Below, piece by piece: positions 26,911 through 36,416 of a DNA stretch of 64,000 nucleotides. The translations under genes and the position numbers were made by a program. Source of the stretch: Methanobacteriota archaeon (lineage in GTDB: Archaea > Thermoplasmatota > Poseidoniia > Poseidoniales > Poseidoniaceae). The DNA lies in assembly GCA_002718195.1 (NCBI GenBank), contig PBDU01000003.1:1-64000 (forward strand), written 5' to 3'. Position 1 is the stretch's first letter. Each line of letters begins with the position of its first letter. The notes beneath the pieces were generated by a model. It was not told the origin of the DNA and did no database searches. It worked only from the letters and a program-made list of their open reading frames with translations.

Positions 26911-29892
26911 TTGAATTCAAAAACCGTTGACGCCCCCATTCGGTTGGGTGATACCATTTCTGAAGTCGGTAGTGAAGGCTGGATAGAAGTTCGTGGCGCC
27001 CGTGTACACAATTTACAAAATGTTGACGTCAAATTACCACGTGGAAAATTCGTCGTTATTAGCGGAGTATCTGGCTCTGGCAAATCCTCTCTTGCTTTTG
27101 ACACTCTTTATGCCGAGGGGCAGAGAAGATATGTGGAGTCTTTGTCTTCTTATGCTAGACAATTCATTGGACAAATGAAAAAGGCAGATTGTGATGGAAT
27201 AGAAGGTCTGTCGCCAGCCATTTCTATCGACCAAAAACAAGGCTCTCACAATCCAAGATCTACTGTTGCAACTGTTACTGAAATCCAAGATTATCTCAGA
27301 TTATTATGGGCAAGAATCGGTAAGCCACACTGCCCAGAATGTGGAAGAGAAGTTGCTAGGATGACTGTTCAAGAAATAGTTGACGATATCATTTGGAATT
27401 TAGAAGGACATGCTATCGCTGTATGGGCGCCTATAGTTCGAGCCCGAAAAGGAACTCACGCAGATTTATTCAAGCAGATGGTTGAGCAAGGACATCTTTT
27501 TGGAAAAGTCAATGGCCATGAAGCTGAGTTTGAGACACCTCCAACTTTGGACAAAAATTTCCGCCACGATATAGACGTTCGTTGTGACCGTTTGCGCCTC
27601 ACTCTTGACCGCAGACAAAGACTAACTGAAGCAGTTGAAACAGCTCTGAAAATTGGTTCAGGAACCGTAGCGATTGAATCCCTAGAAGCACCGGATAATG
27701 CCGATGACCTAAGCGAGGGAACGCGTGCAATGACAATCGAGCAAGGAACAATTACAACTTGGTCAGAAGACTTTGCTTGCCCGGACCACGGTGCATTTAT
27801 GCCCGAACTTAGTCCGAGAGTATTTTCCTTTAACTCACCACTTGGAGCTTGTCCTGCCTGCCAAGGCCTAGGAGTCCAACGACAATTTGACATCAGTCTA
27901 GTTGTAGACGATCAATTGAGCGTTTCAGATGGTTGTGTAAATCCATGGAGACGCTCCATGTCGCCTTCATGGTATCGAAAACTGATGGAACAAACTTGTG
28001 AATTCTATGATATTCCCACACACGTAAGGTTCGAATTACTTGATGATGACGCCAAAGACATCCTGCTTTACGGCTCTGGCTCAACAATAATCCATTTCGA
28101 ATTTACCAGTGAAACAGGCTCTCAGTACAAATATTCTAAGCCATGGGAAGGAATTATTCCTAGGCTTGAGAAAGCTTATGCAGAAACAACCTCAGACAGG
28201 ACAAGAAACAAATTGATTGCATGTATGACAGATTTAGATTGCCCAGTGTGTAATGGCGAGAAACTCAACCCGGCAGCAAGATTCGTTTCGGTTGGAGGAA
28301 TTCGCCTACCAGAGGTTTCATCTTGTTCAGTGCACGAATCCCTGAGCCTAATCAGAAGCATCCAACCTAATGGCGAAGGACCGCCAGAGATGTTTGCTGA
28401 TGCTGTTGAAATTCTAGATGAGAGAAGCATGTTTATCGGAAAAGATATCCTAAAAGAAATAGATTCTAGATTAGAATTCCTAGATTCAGTAGGCTTGGAT
28501 TATCTAACCTTGGATAGGAAAGCAAATACGCTAAGCGGTGGAGAGAGTCAAAGAATTAGATTAGCCACGCAGATAGGAACAAGATTGACTGGAGTAATGT
28601 ATGTCCTTGACGAGCCGAGCATAGGACTGCATCAAAGAGATAATGACCGCCTATTGAAAACGTTACGAGAATTGAGCGATTTGGGCAATACATTACTTGT
28701 TGTAGAACACGATGAGGACACTTTAAGGCAGGCTGATTGGTTATGTGACTTAGGTCCTGGAGCTGGAATACACGGTGGACGAGTTGTTGCAAATGGCCCT
28801 CCTTCTGAAGTAATGATGGAAGAAGAATCGATTACTGGAGCGTATTTAGCAGGAAGAAAAACAATCCCAACACCAGAGGTTAGGAAGAAAGCAAAGCGCG
28901 GACAATTCTTGGAAATTAAAGGTGCTAAACACAATAATTTGAAAGATATCGATGTGAAATTCCCACTGGGTGCATTTACGGCTATAACTGGAGTAAGCGG
29001 CTCAGGAAAGTCTTCCTTGATCTCAGGAACTTTAGCACCGGCACTACAAAGGCACTTACATCGCTCAGAGGTAAGTTGTGGCAAGCATAAACAAATCAAA
29101 GGTTTAGAGAAAATCGACAAAGCCATTGTAATCGATCAGTCGCCTATTGGAAGAACGCCTAGGTCCAATCCAGCAACTTACACAAAAGTCTTCGATGAAA
29201 TTAGAAAATTATTTTCCGAGACCAAACTATCAAAACAAAGAGGGTACAAACCTGGTCATTTTTCATTCAACGTGAAAGGTGGAAGGTGTGAAGCTTGTTC
29301 GGGAGGAGGCTCAATAAAACTAGAGATGAACTTCTTACCAGATGTTTGGATAACATGCGAGGTTTGTGAAGGAAAGAGATACACAAGAGAATGCCTGGAA
29401 GTTAATTGGAAGGGCAGAAATATTCACGATATTTTACAGATGCCTGTTGGGGAAGCAGTCAAATTCTTTGCAAACCATAGAAAAATTCACAGGACATTAG
29501 AGACACTATGTGCCGTAGGTTTAGATTACATTACTCTAGGGCAACCAGCGACAACTCTCTCGGGAGGAGAGGCACAAAGAGTAAAGCTGGCTAGTGAGCT
29601 GAGAAGACCTCCTACCAACAAAACAGTTTACATACTCGACGAGCCTACTACAGGGTTGTCTTTTTCAGACGTAGAGAAATTAATCGAAGTATTACTAGAA
29701 TTAAGAGATAAAGGTCATACTGTTTTAGTAATTGAGCATCATTTGGATGTCGTCAAATGCGCAGATCACGTTATTGATTTAGGTCCTGAAGGAGGAGACC
29801 GCGGCGGCATGATTGTTGCAGAAGGAACCCCTGAGGATATAGCAAAAGTTGAGGAAAGCCATACCGGACAGTTCCTCAAAAAACTCCTATGA
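26911..29892 (+). CDS. uvrA: Excinuclease ABC subunit A
   Basis: Two ABC modules (GVSGSGKSSLAFDTLYAEGQRRYVESLSSYARQF; GVSGSGKSSL), LSGGESQRIRLA, LSGGEAQRVKLASEL, zinc-finger Cys pairs; TTG start. Confidence 0.97.
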   Translation: MNSKTVDAPIRLGDTISEVGSEGWIEVRGARVHNLQNVDVKLPRGKFVVISGVSGSGKSSLAFDTLYAEGQRRYVESLSSYARQFIGQMKKADCDGIEGLSPAISIDQKQGSHNPRSTVATVTEIQDYLRLLWARIGKPHCPECGREVARMTVQEIVDDIIWNLEGHAIAVWAPIVRARKGTHADLFKQMVEQGHLFGKVNGHEAEFETPPTLDKNFRHDIDVRCDRLRLTLDRRQRLTEAVETALKIGSGTVAIESLEAPDNADDLSEGTRAMTIEQGTITTWSEDFACPDHGAFMPELSPRVFSFNSPLGACPACQGLGVQRQFDISLVVDDQLSVSDGCVNPWRRSMSPSWYRKLMEQTCEFYDIPTHVRFELLDDDAKDILLYGSGSTIIHFEFTSETGSQYKYSKPWEGIIPRLEKAYAETTSDRTRNKLIACMTDLDCPVCNGEKLNPAARFVSVGGIRLPEVSSCSVHESLSLIRSIQPNGEGPPEMFADAVEILDERSMFIGKDILKEIDSRLEFLDSVGLDYLTLDRKANTLSGGESQRIRLATQIGTRLTGVMYVLDEPSIGLHQRDNDRLLKTLRELSDLGNTLLVVEHDEDTLRQADWLCDLGPGAGIHGGRVVANGPPSEVMMEEESITGAYLAGRKTIPTPEVRKKAKRGQFLEIKGAKHNNLKDIDVKFPLGAFTAITGVSGSGKSSLISGTLAPALQRHLHRSEVSCGKHKQIKGLEKIDKAIVIDQSPIGRTPRSNPATYTKVFDEIRKLFSETKLSKQRGYKPGHFSFNVKGGRCEACSGGGSIKLEMNFLPDVWITCEVCEGKRYTRECLEVNWKGRNIHDILQMPVGEAVKFFANHRKIHRTLETLCAVGLDYITLGQPATTLSGGEAQRVKLASELRRPPTNKTVYILDEPTTGLSFSDVEKLIEVLLELRDKGHTVLVIEHHLDVVKCADHVIDLGPEGGDRGGMIVAEGTPEDIAKVEESHTGQFLKKLL

Positions 29893-29964
29893 TAACTTGC
29901 GTGGAAATTAACCTCCACACAATTACATCAAAGTGTTCAAAGAGCGTCGTCAGTAGCGCTATTT

Positions 29965-32900
29965 TTGTCCGAGGAATATGCCATGATGCAAGTGAGTCGC
30001 ATAGAAGTCACACCTCGCCTAATGGAAGGCATGAAAGACGTACGAGGCGATGTAATCCGCAGACAAATGGCTCAAGACCTCTCTATTGAGGTTACTGATG
30101 TTCGCAGTATTGTCGGTTATTTGGTAAATTCAGATGTCAACCAAGATGATATTTATGCTAGGGTTGACGACATTTTCTGTGACCCAATTATCGAGAAAGG
30201 ATACGGTGGAAATCTTGCCTTAAACGATGAACAACTATTCAATGAAAGCCCAGACCTTACAATTTCAATCGCATTCAAAGCTGGGGTTACCGACAATCCA
30301 GGAAGCGCGGCATTAGATGGATTTTTCACAATATTTCCACAAGCATCCAAAGAAAGCAAGGTGGCTACTTACATCACCTATGCATTTTACGGAATTCCTG
30401 AAACTTGCGACACCAATAACTTAGCCAAATCACTACACAATTCACTCATTCAAAGGGCAATTATCGGTACCAAGGAACAATGTCTCGCTAAAGAATATCC
30501 AGAGATAGAATTCATCCAAAAACCCCCTACAGAATACAAATCACCTGCCAGAGTCGATCTAGAAATATCTGATGAAGAATTAATCAAACTCAGTGAAGAA
30601 GGACTTCTTGCTTTGAATTTAGAAGAAATGCAAACTATTCAAGCACATTACAGAAATCCAGAAGTTAGAAGTGCGAGAGAAGCACTAGGATTGCCGCCAG
30701 ATGCGCCAACAGATGTAGAATTAGAGTGTTTGGCGCAAACTTGGTCTGAACATTGTAAACACAAAATATTTGCAGCAAAAATAAGCCACAAAGACCTCGA
30801 AACTGGAGAAGAATCAGTTATTGATTCATTATTCAAAACCCACATTATGAAGCCAACCCTGGACATGCAAAAAGAAGTAGATTGGCTACTGAGCGTATTC
30901 CACGACAACTCCGGCGTAATTGCATGGGATGATGAACACAGCATCTGTATGAAAGCAGAGACCCACAATTCGCCCAGTGCTTTAGACCCATATGGAGGCG
31001 CAATGACTGGCATAGTCGGAGTCAACAGGGATATTTTGGGAACAGGACTTGGCGCTAGACCAATTGCAAATACCGACGTATTTTGCTTCGGTCCACCCGA
31101 TTATCAGGGAGACCTTCCAGAAAATTTGTTCCACCCATCTAGAGTGTTAAGAGGTGTTCACGCAGGTGTCAGGACCGGTGGTAATGAAAGCGGCATTCCA
31201 ACAGTTAATGGCGCAATAGTATTCGATGACAGATTCATTGGTAAGCCATTGGTTTATTGTGGAACCGTTGGATTGATGCCACAAAACCTCCCAGATGGCA
31301 GGCCAAGCCACGTTAAGACTCCAAAAGCAGGCGACATCGTCTTCATGGTAGGAGGAAGAGTTGGTGCAGACGGCATTCATGGCGCTACTTTCTCTTCATT
31401 AGAATTGACTGAAGAATCACCTTCTAGTGCTGTTCAAATCGGTGACCCGATCACACAAAAGAAATTACTCGACATGACTCTTGAAGCAAGAGATATGGGA
31501 TTGATTTCTTGTATTACTGATAATGGTGCCGGAGGCCTATCCTCGTCTATTGGTGAAATGGCAGAATACACGAATGGTTGCGAGATAGATTTAGCAAAGG
31601 TTCCACTAAAACAAGAGGGATTATCCTCCTGGGAAATCCTAGTTAGCGAATCACAAGAAAGGATGACGCTAGCAACAACTCCGGAAGATGCAGAAGCGTT
31701 CGAAGCCTTAGCGGCACTTCATGAAGTTGAAGTTTCTAGGGTTGCTATTTTCACTGATGATGGTAGATTCCATGTCAAATATGGCGAAGAATCAGTTGCT
31801 ATGCTTCCAATAGAATTCCTTCATGACGGAGTCCCACAACTCCAACTTTCAAGCGTATGGGCAAAACCAACCCCGGTTGCGTTCAATCCACCAAACAAGG
31901 CAGACCACAACCAAATCCTACTCGACCTTCTTGCAAGACCGAATATTGCAAGCAAGGAATCATGGGTCAGACAATATGACCACGAAGTCATAGCCCAAAC
32001 AGCAGTCAAACCATTCGTTGGACCTGAAAGAGATGGTCCTGCAGATGCCGCACTAATTGCTCCAATACACGGCTCGACTAGAGGGGTTGTGATTTCTAAC
32101 GGCATAGTTCCAAGATATTCTGACATAGATGCTGGAGCGATGGTTGAGGCTAGTGTTGACGAAGCGGTTAGAAATGCTGTTTGTGTAGGAATTGATGTAG
32201 ACAAAATGGCAGGTTTGGATAACTTCTGCTGGCCAGACCCAATCCAATCTGAAAAGACACCAGATGGTGAATTCAAACTCGCTCAATTAGTAAGGGCAAA
32301 TAGGCAATTAGAAGAGGTTTGCAGAGCATATAGGCTTCCGTGTGTTTCTGGAAAAGATTCTATGAAAAACGACTATGGAAAAGGAGCAGATAAAATTTCA
32401 ATCCCTCCAACCATGTTATTTTCACTATTCGGAGACCACCCAGATGTTAGATTCACAGCCACTAGTGATTTGAAAAGAGAAGGAGAGAGACTGTATCTGT
32501 TCGGACTTAGCGAACAAGAATTAGGTGCAAGTGAAGTTGCATATTTGCTCACAGAACAAGGCTCTGCTAATGGTATTGGAGGAAATGTACCAAGGCTGAC
32601 AAATCCCGAGTATCGTCTAGAAGGTTATAGAGCGCTATCAAAATCAATCCAGGATGGGCTAATTCGAACAGCTCACGACCTTAGTGAAGGGGGATTAGGA
32701 GTTGCTATGGCCGAAATGTGTATTGGAGGAAAGCGTGGTGCTAGAATTGATCTTGACGGTACTGGTATTGAGGGAACAGACCTTTGGGGGCAACTATGGG
32801 GAGAATCTCTTGGAAGAATTCTAATCGGAGTAGAGGCTCAACACGAAGCGGAAGTAGTCGATAGGCTGGAAGACTACGGACTGACACTGATGGGCCTAGT

Positions 32901-33018
32901 CACAAGTAATAGCCAACTTGTTATCGAAGACGGATTTGATGAGATAGTCAACATAGATATCACAGATTTAGAAAAAGCATGGAAAGGAACTCTCAATCTC
33001 GATGGAGGTGAAATCTGA
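29965..33018 (+). CDS. purL: Phosphoribosylformylglycinamidine synthase with N-terminal PurS-like region (PurS-PurL)
   Basis: N-terminal RIEVTPRLMEGMKDVRGDVIRRQM; TWSEHCKHKIFAAKI; KAETHNSPSALDPYGGAMTGIVGVNRD; GLISCITDNGAGGLSSSIGEMAE; VSGKDSMKNDY. ATG at 29983 also possible. Confidence 0.93.
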   Translation: MSEEYAMMQVSRIEVTPRLMEGMKDVRGDVIRRQMAQDLSIEVTDVRSIVGYLVNSDVNQDDIYARVDDIFCDPIIEKGYGGNLALNDEQLFNESPDLTISIAFKAGVTDNPGSAALDGFFTIFPQASKESKVATYITYAFYGIPETCDTNNLAKSLHNSLIQRAIIGTKEQCLAKEYPEIEFIQKPPTEYKSPARVDLEISDEELIKLSEEGLLALNLEEMQTIQAHYRNPEVRSAREALGLPPDAPTDVELECLAQTWSEHCKHKIFAAKISHKDLETGEESVIDSLFKTHIMKPTLDMQKEVDWLLSVFHDNSGVIAWDDEHSICMKAETHNSPSALDPYGGAMTGIVGVNRDILGTGLGARPIANTDVFCFGPPDYQGDLPENLFHPSRVLRGVHAGVRTGGNESGIPTVNGAIVFDDRFIGKPLVYCGTVGLMPQNLPDGRPSHVKTPKAGDIVFMVGGRVGADGIHGATFSSLELTEESPSSAVQIGDPITQKKLLDMTLEARDMGLISCITDNGAGGLSSSIGEMAEYTNGCEIDLAKVPLKQEGLSSWEILVSESQERMTLATTPEDAEAFEALAALHEVEVSRVAIFTDDGRFHVKYGEESVAMLPIEFLHDGVPQLQLSSVWAKPTPVAFNPPNKADHNQILLDLLARPNIASKESWVRQYDHEVIAQTAVKPFVGPERDGPADAALIAPIHGSTRGVVISNGIVPRYSDIDAGAMVEASVDEAVRNAVCVGIDVDKMAGLDNFCWPDPIQSEKTPDGEFKLAQLVRANRQLEEVCRAYRLPCVSGKDSMKNDYGKGADKISIPPTMLFSLFGDHPDVRFTATSDLKREGERLYLFGLSEQELGASEVAYLLTEQGSANGIGGNVPRLTNPEYRLEGYRALSKSIQDGLIRTAHDLSEGGLGVAMAEMCIGGKRGARIDLDGTGIEGTDLWGQLWGESLGRILIGVEAQHEAEVVDRLEDYGLTLMGLVTSNSQLVIEDGFDEIVNIDITDLEKAWKGTLNLDGGEI

Positions 33019-33881
33019 TGCAGCCTAAAGTAGCGGTTCTGTATGGATTCGGAATCAACTGTGATCATGAAACAAAAGCAGTATTCGATCTAGTTGGAGC
33101 TGAAGCAGAAAGAGTACACGTCAACCACCTTGTGAACGGAACCAGGGACCTTTCGGAGTTTCATATAATGGCTGTTCCGGGCGGATTTTCATTTGGAGAC
33201 CACCTCGGCTCTGGACGATTATTAGGTAATAGAATGCGATTTGCATTGAGAGATATGTTGAGTGCATTTGTTAAGGCAGGAAAGCCAATTATTGGTATAT
33301 GCAATGGATTCCAAGTGCTGGTAAAGACGGGATTACTACCTGGTCCTGAGGCAGCGGATCCCGATTTCATTCAAAGGGCAAGCCTAACACTGAATAATTC
33401 AGGAAAATACGAAGACAGATGGGTCACATTAGATTTCAATCCTAATTCAAACTGCATTTGGACAAAAGGATTGGAGAGAATCGACTGCCCTGTCCGCCAT
33501 GGAGAAGGAAAATTCGTGATGCCAAACTCCACTGACTTAGATAGATTAGCAGCAAATGGGCAAATAGTAACCAAATATGTTGACCCAGAAACAGAAGAAG
33601 GAGAAGGCTTCCAAGATGAACTTCTGCCATTCCCAATTTCGCCAAATGGTTCTGCAAGAAATATAGCAGGTATTTGCGATTCTACAGGCTTAGTATTCGG
33701 CTTAATGCCTCACCCAGAAGCAATTTATGCCAAGTGGCTGCATCCAGATCACACTAGATTCACTGCCCCAGATGCCCCCGATTGCGCCCCAGATCCCGAG
33801 GAAAGATTACTAGGAGATTGGGAAGGAGAGGGATTGCAAATTTTTAGAAACGCAGTAGAATACGTAAAATCTAATCTTTGA
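33018..33881 (+). CDS. purQ: Phosphoribosylformylglycinamidine synthase glutaminase subunit
   Basis: AVPGGFSFGDHLGSGRLLGNRMR, IIGICNGFQVL, LMPHPEA; ATGA-type overlap with purL. Confidence 0.95.
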   Translation: MQPKVAVLYGFGINCDHETKAVFDLVGAEAERVHVNHLVNGTRDLSEFHIMAVPGGFSFGDHLGSGRLLGNRMRFALRDMLSAFVKAGKPIIGICNGFQVLVKTGLLPGPEAADPDFIQRASLTLNNSGKYEDRWVTLDFNPNSNCIWTKGLERIDCPVRHGEGKFVMPNSTDLDRLAANGQIVTKYVDPETEEGEGFQDELLPFPISPNGSARNIAGICDSTGLVFGLMPHPEAIYAKWLHPDHTRFTAPDAPDCAPDPEERLLGDWEGEGLQIFRNAVEYVKSNL

Positions 33882-33887
33882 TTTAAT

Positions 33888-34922
33888 ATGAATCCAATTG
33901 AAGTAATCAAGCCCGATAACTCAGATAATAAGCGATTAGAATTCGTTGATGAGCTCAGAGGTTTAGCCATTTTATTCATGGTTTTTGTCCATGCAGCAGC
34001 GACGTGGCAGCCCAGCAACATCTCTCAAACAAGCCTTCTTGGTATCTCGGTCGGAGCAATAGGCGGGCTTGCAGCACCCCTATTTGTAACATTATTTGGA
34101 TGGGGAATTTCTAATTCTTCATTGAATATGAAGAAAATTTTAATCAGAGCATCCATCCTATTTTGTCTACAATTTCCATTGAATATATTCGCAAGTCACC
34201 TATTTCCCATCATCACACCAGGTATCCTAAGCCTCTTCGCTTTGCTTTATCTAACGTCTCCGTTATGGGTGAAGGTAAAAAACATGGACATAGTTCTTCA
34301 AATATGCATATTGATTAGCATTTCATTAATTTGCATAATAATGCCACAAGGGGGCACTGAATGGGACTCCAGAATTGAAATCACCTCAATACTTGGATAC
34401 TTTTCTCACCTTACGCTAACCGGATTATATCCGTTATTTCCATGGATCTTCTTTGCTATTCTTGGCTCTGTCCTCCATGCCTCTTGGGATAACAATAAAC
34501 TAACAATTCTACTGTTTGTCTTATCTCTGCCTGCTTTATTCATTTCAATTTTACAAGACAGAGTCTGGGCAGTAGCAACTGATTCAAGCGGTGAAGCGGT
34601 GATGACCTTTTTTCCTGCTAATCACTGGTTCTTATTCAATGCAGGTTTGGGAGTAACCCTATTATGGATCATGGCATCTAAATCCAGGCAAAGAATGTCG
34701 TTGCTTGCCTCTCTTGGACAAATATCTCTAACAGTATATCTGTTACATTTCATACCACTTAATTACGCTAGTGAATTAGATAATCAAATGGAATGGTCCA
34801 TGCTAACTTCAATTGTGATTATAACCATCTTTACACTGATTTGGCTCCCAATTTCTTTATTGTTCACACGAGCAATGAGTAAGTATACAATCGAGAGTGG
34901 AATAAAAAAACTAAGCAGATAA
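33888..34922 (+). CDS. Membrane protein, heparan-alpha-glucosaminide N-acetyltransferase / acyltransferase-like
   Basis: RLEFVDELRGLAILFMVFVHAAATW followed by many TM segments. Confidence 0.65.
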   Translation: MNPIEVIKPDNSDNKRLEFVDELRGLAILFMVFVHAAATWQPSNISQTSLLGISVGAIGGLAAPLFVTLFGWGISNSSLNMKKILIRASILFCLQFPLNIFASHLFPIITPGILSLFALLYLTSPLWVKVKNMDIVLQICILISISLICIIMPQGGTEWDSRIEITSILGYFSHLTLTGLYPLFPWIFFAILGSVLHASWDNNKLTILLFVLSLPALFISILQDRVWAVATDSSGEAVMTFFPANHWFLFNAGLGVTLLWIMASKSRQRMSLLASLGQISLTVYLLHFIPLNYASELDNQMEWSMLTSIVIITIFTLIWLPISLLFTRAMSKYTIESGIKKLSR

Positions 34923-36386
34923 TTATTCGTCCATTGAATTTAATTTATCCAAAAAATCTCTGAGTCCCTTTATTTGATGTGCTTCATTTTTTGTAATTTG
35001 ATTATTGGCTTGAACCAATAATTCTGACAATTCAGCAATTTCTTTTCTTTCGGATTGTATCGCACATTCCATTGCTTCATCCAAAACCTCGATGGCTATC
35101 CCTGGCATTGAAAGTGCCATGAACGATTCCCCTAATTCCTCTAAGATGATACTAGCAGCCAATTCATCCTCTTCAATCACGTCATGTGCCTGCTCAATTT
35201 GGGCTTCTGCAGTATCTAAGTCACCTGAGATGTAATTTGCTATACAGGCTGCAACCAAGTAAATCAAGTACGGTTTTTTTACGGAAAATGCTTGATTTTC
35301 CGCAACTTCAAAGAAATTAGCCGCTTCTTTACTATCGCCACAAGCCATAGCTAAGAGCCCGAGTTTTAGCAGAGATTGAATTTCTGCCCCCTGGTCATCG
35401 ATAAGAGTTGCATGTAATAATGCTCGAGATAAGTGCATCCTAGCATCCTCTATTTCCCCGTCAATTTGAGCAAGGAAACCAAGAGCAGTCTCCATTCTTA
35501 TCAGAGCGGGAGACATTGCCCGATGCGCAATTTCTGCTTGTTCAGAATCTAATGGAGCCATACCCATTCCTGTTTCTTGTAATACTTCAGAAAACATTTG
35601 TGTTCCAGTTTTATAGTCATTTCTAGAGGTGATAAAATCATCTAGCCTTGAAATTGGAGCACATATCGTAGCCAATTTTCCTAATTTTTCTAGTTGCCCG
35701 GGCTTCAATTCCCCTCCTCTCAAGTGTTTTCTCAGTAATTTAACCAATTTCTTGTTACTTGGGGCAGAATCCTCGACCTCAATTGTGATCGGGACTCTAT
35801 CAGCAAGAAGTGAATCGATCATCCAAGTTAATTTAGATTGAATATCATATTCTGTACGTCTTGAAATAGCATATTTCATTTCAGCAGCCCTTACCCTCCT
35901 TGATAGTGAATTCAACTTCTTTCTAGATTCAACATTTGCTAAATCTGCGAGATCATTAACAAATGTCGAAGGCGGGATTGTTTTGAACCCCAAAGCAGCC
36001 TCATTACTAGTCCTAGTCATTTTGAAATCATCAGACACAAGCGTGACATCAAAACCCTCTCTAACCAAGTTTGAAGCTAAAACCATCAATGACAAATCAA
36101 CATCTTGAGGCGCTGCCTTCTCTCCAATGGCCTCAGCTAAACCTCTTATTTGCCCCTCTTCTATCTGCTTAGAAGTAATGAACTTACGTAACTCTTCCAT
36201 AACTAACGGCTTATTTTTCCATTTGTGGAATCTAACAGTTTTACATTCATCAAATACTCCATCAGCGACATAAATCGTTTCACCAACCTTTGATAGAACC
36301 GAATTCAAATCACTCAAGAAATGCTTTTCAGCCATACTTCCAAGGTGAATGAAACAATTACTATCCACAACCCACTTTGTTGGCAT
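34923..36386 (-). CDS. PIN-domain protein with C-terminal TPR-like helical repeats
   Basis: WVVDSNCFIHLGS, DVDLSLMVLASNLVREGFDVTLVSDDFKM; C-terminal repeated ~35-aa helical pairs. Confidence 0.7.
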   Translation of the reverse strand: MPTKWVVDSNCFIHLGSMAEKHFLSDLNSVLSKVGETIYVADGVFDECKTVRFHKWKNKPLVMEELRKFITSKQIEEGQIRGLAEAIGEKAAPQDVDLSLMVLASNLVREGFDVTLVSDDFKMTRTSNEAALGFKTIPPSTFVNDLADLANVESRKKLNSLSRRVRAAEMKYAISRRTEYDIQSKLTWMIDSLLADRVPITIEVEDSAPSNKKLVKLLRKHLRGGELKPGQLEKLGKLATICAPISRLDDFITSRNDYKTGTQMFSEVLQETGMGMAPLDSEQAEIAHRAMSPALIRMETALGFLAQIDGEIEDARMHLSRALLHATLIDDQGAEIQSLLKLGLLAMACGDSKEAANFFEVAENQAFSVKKPYLIYLVAACIANYISGDLDTAEAQIEQAHDVIEEDELAASIILEELGESFMALSMPGIAIEVLDEAMECAIQSERKEIAELSELLVQANNQITKNEAHQIKGLRDFLDKLNSMDE

Positions 36387-36416
36387 TGACTTTGCCTATA
36401 ATTGGGGGTTGATGTA

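Noticed and set aside
29900-29920. Small hairpin GTGGA...TCCAC after uvrA
   Set aside because: Five-bp stem is weak and not followed by a convincing T-tract; not called as a terminator.
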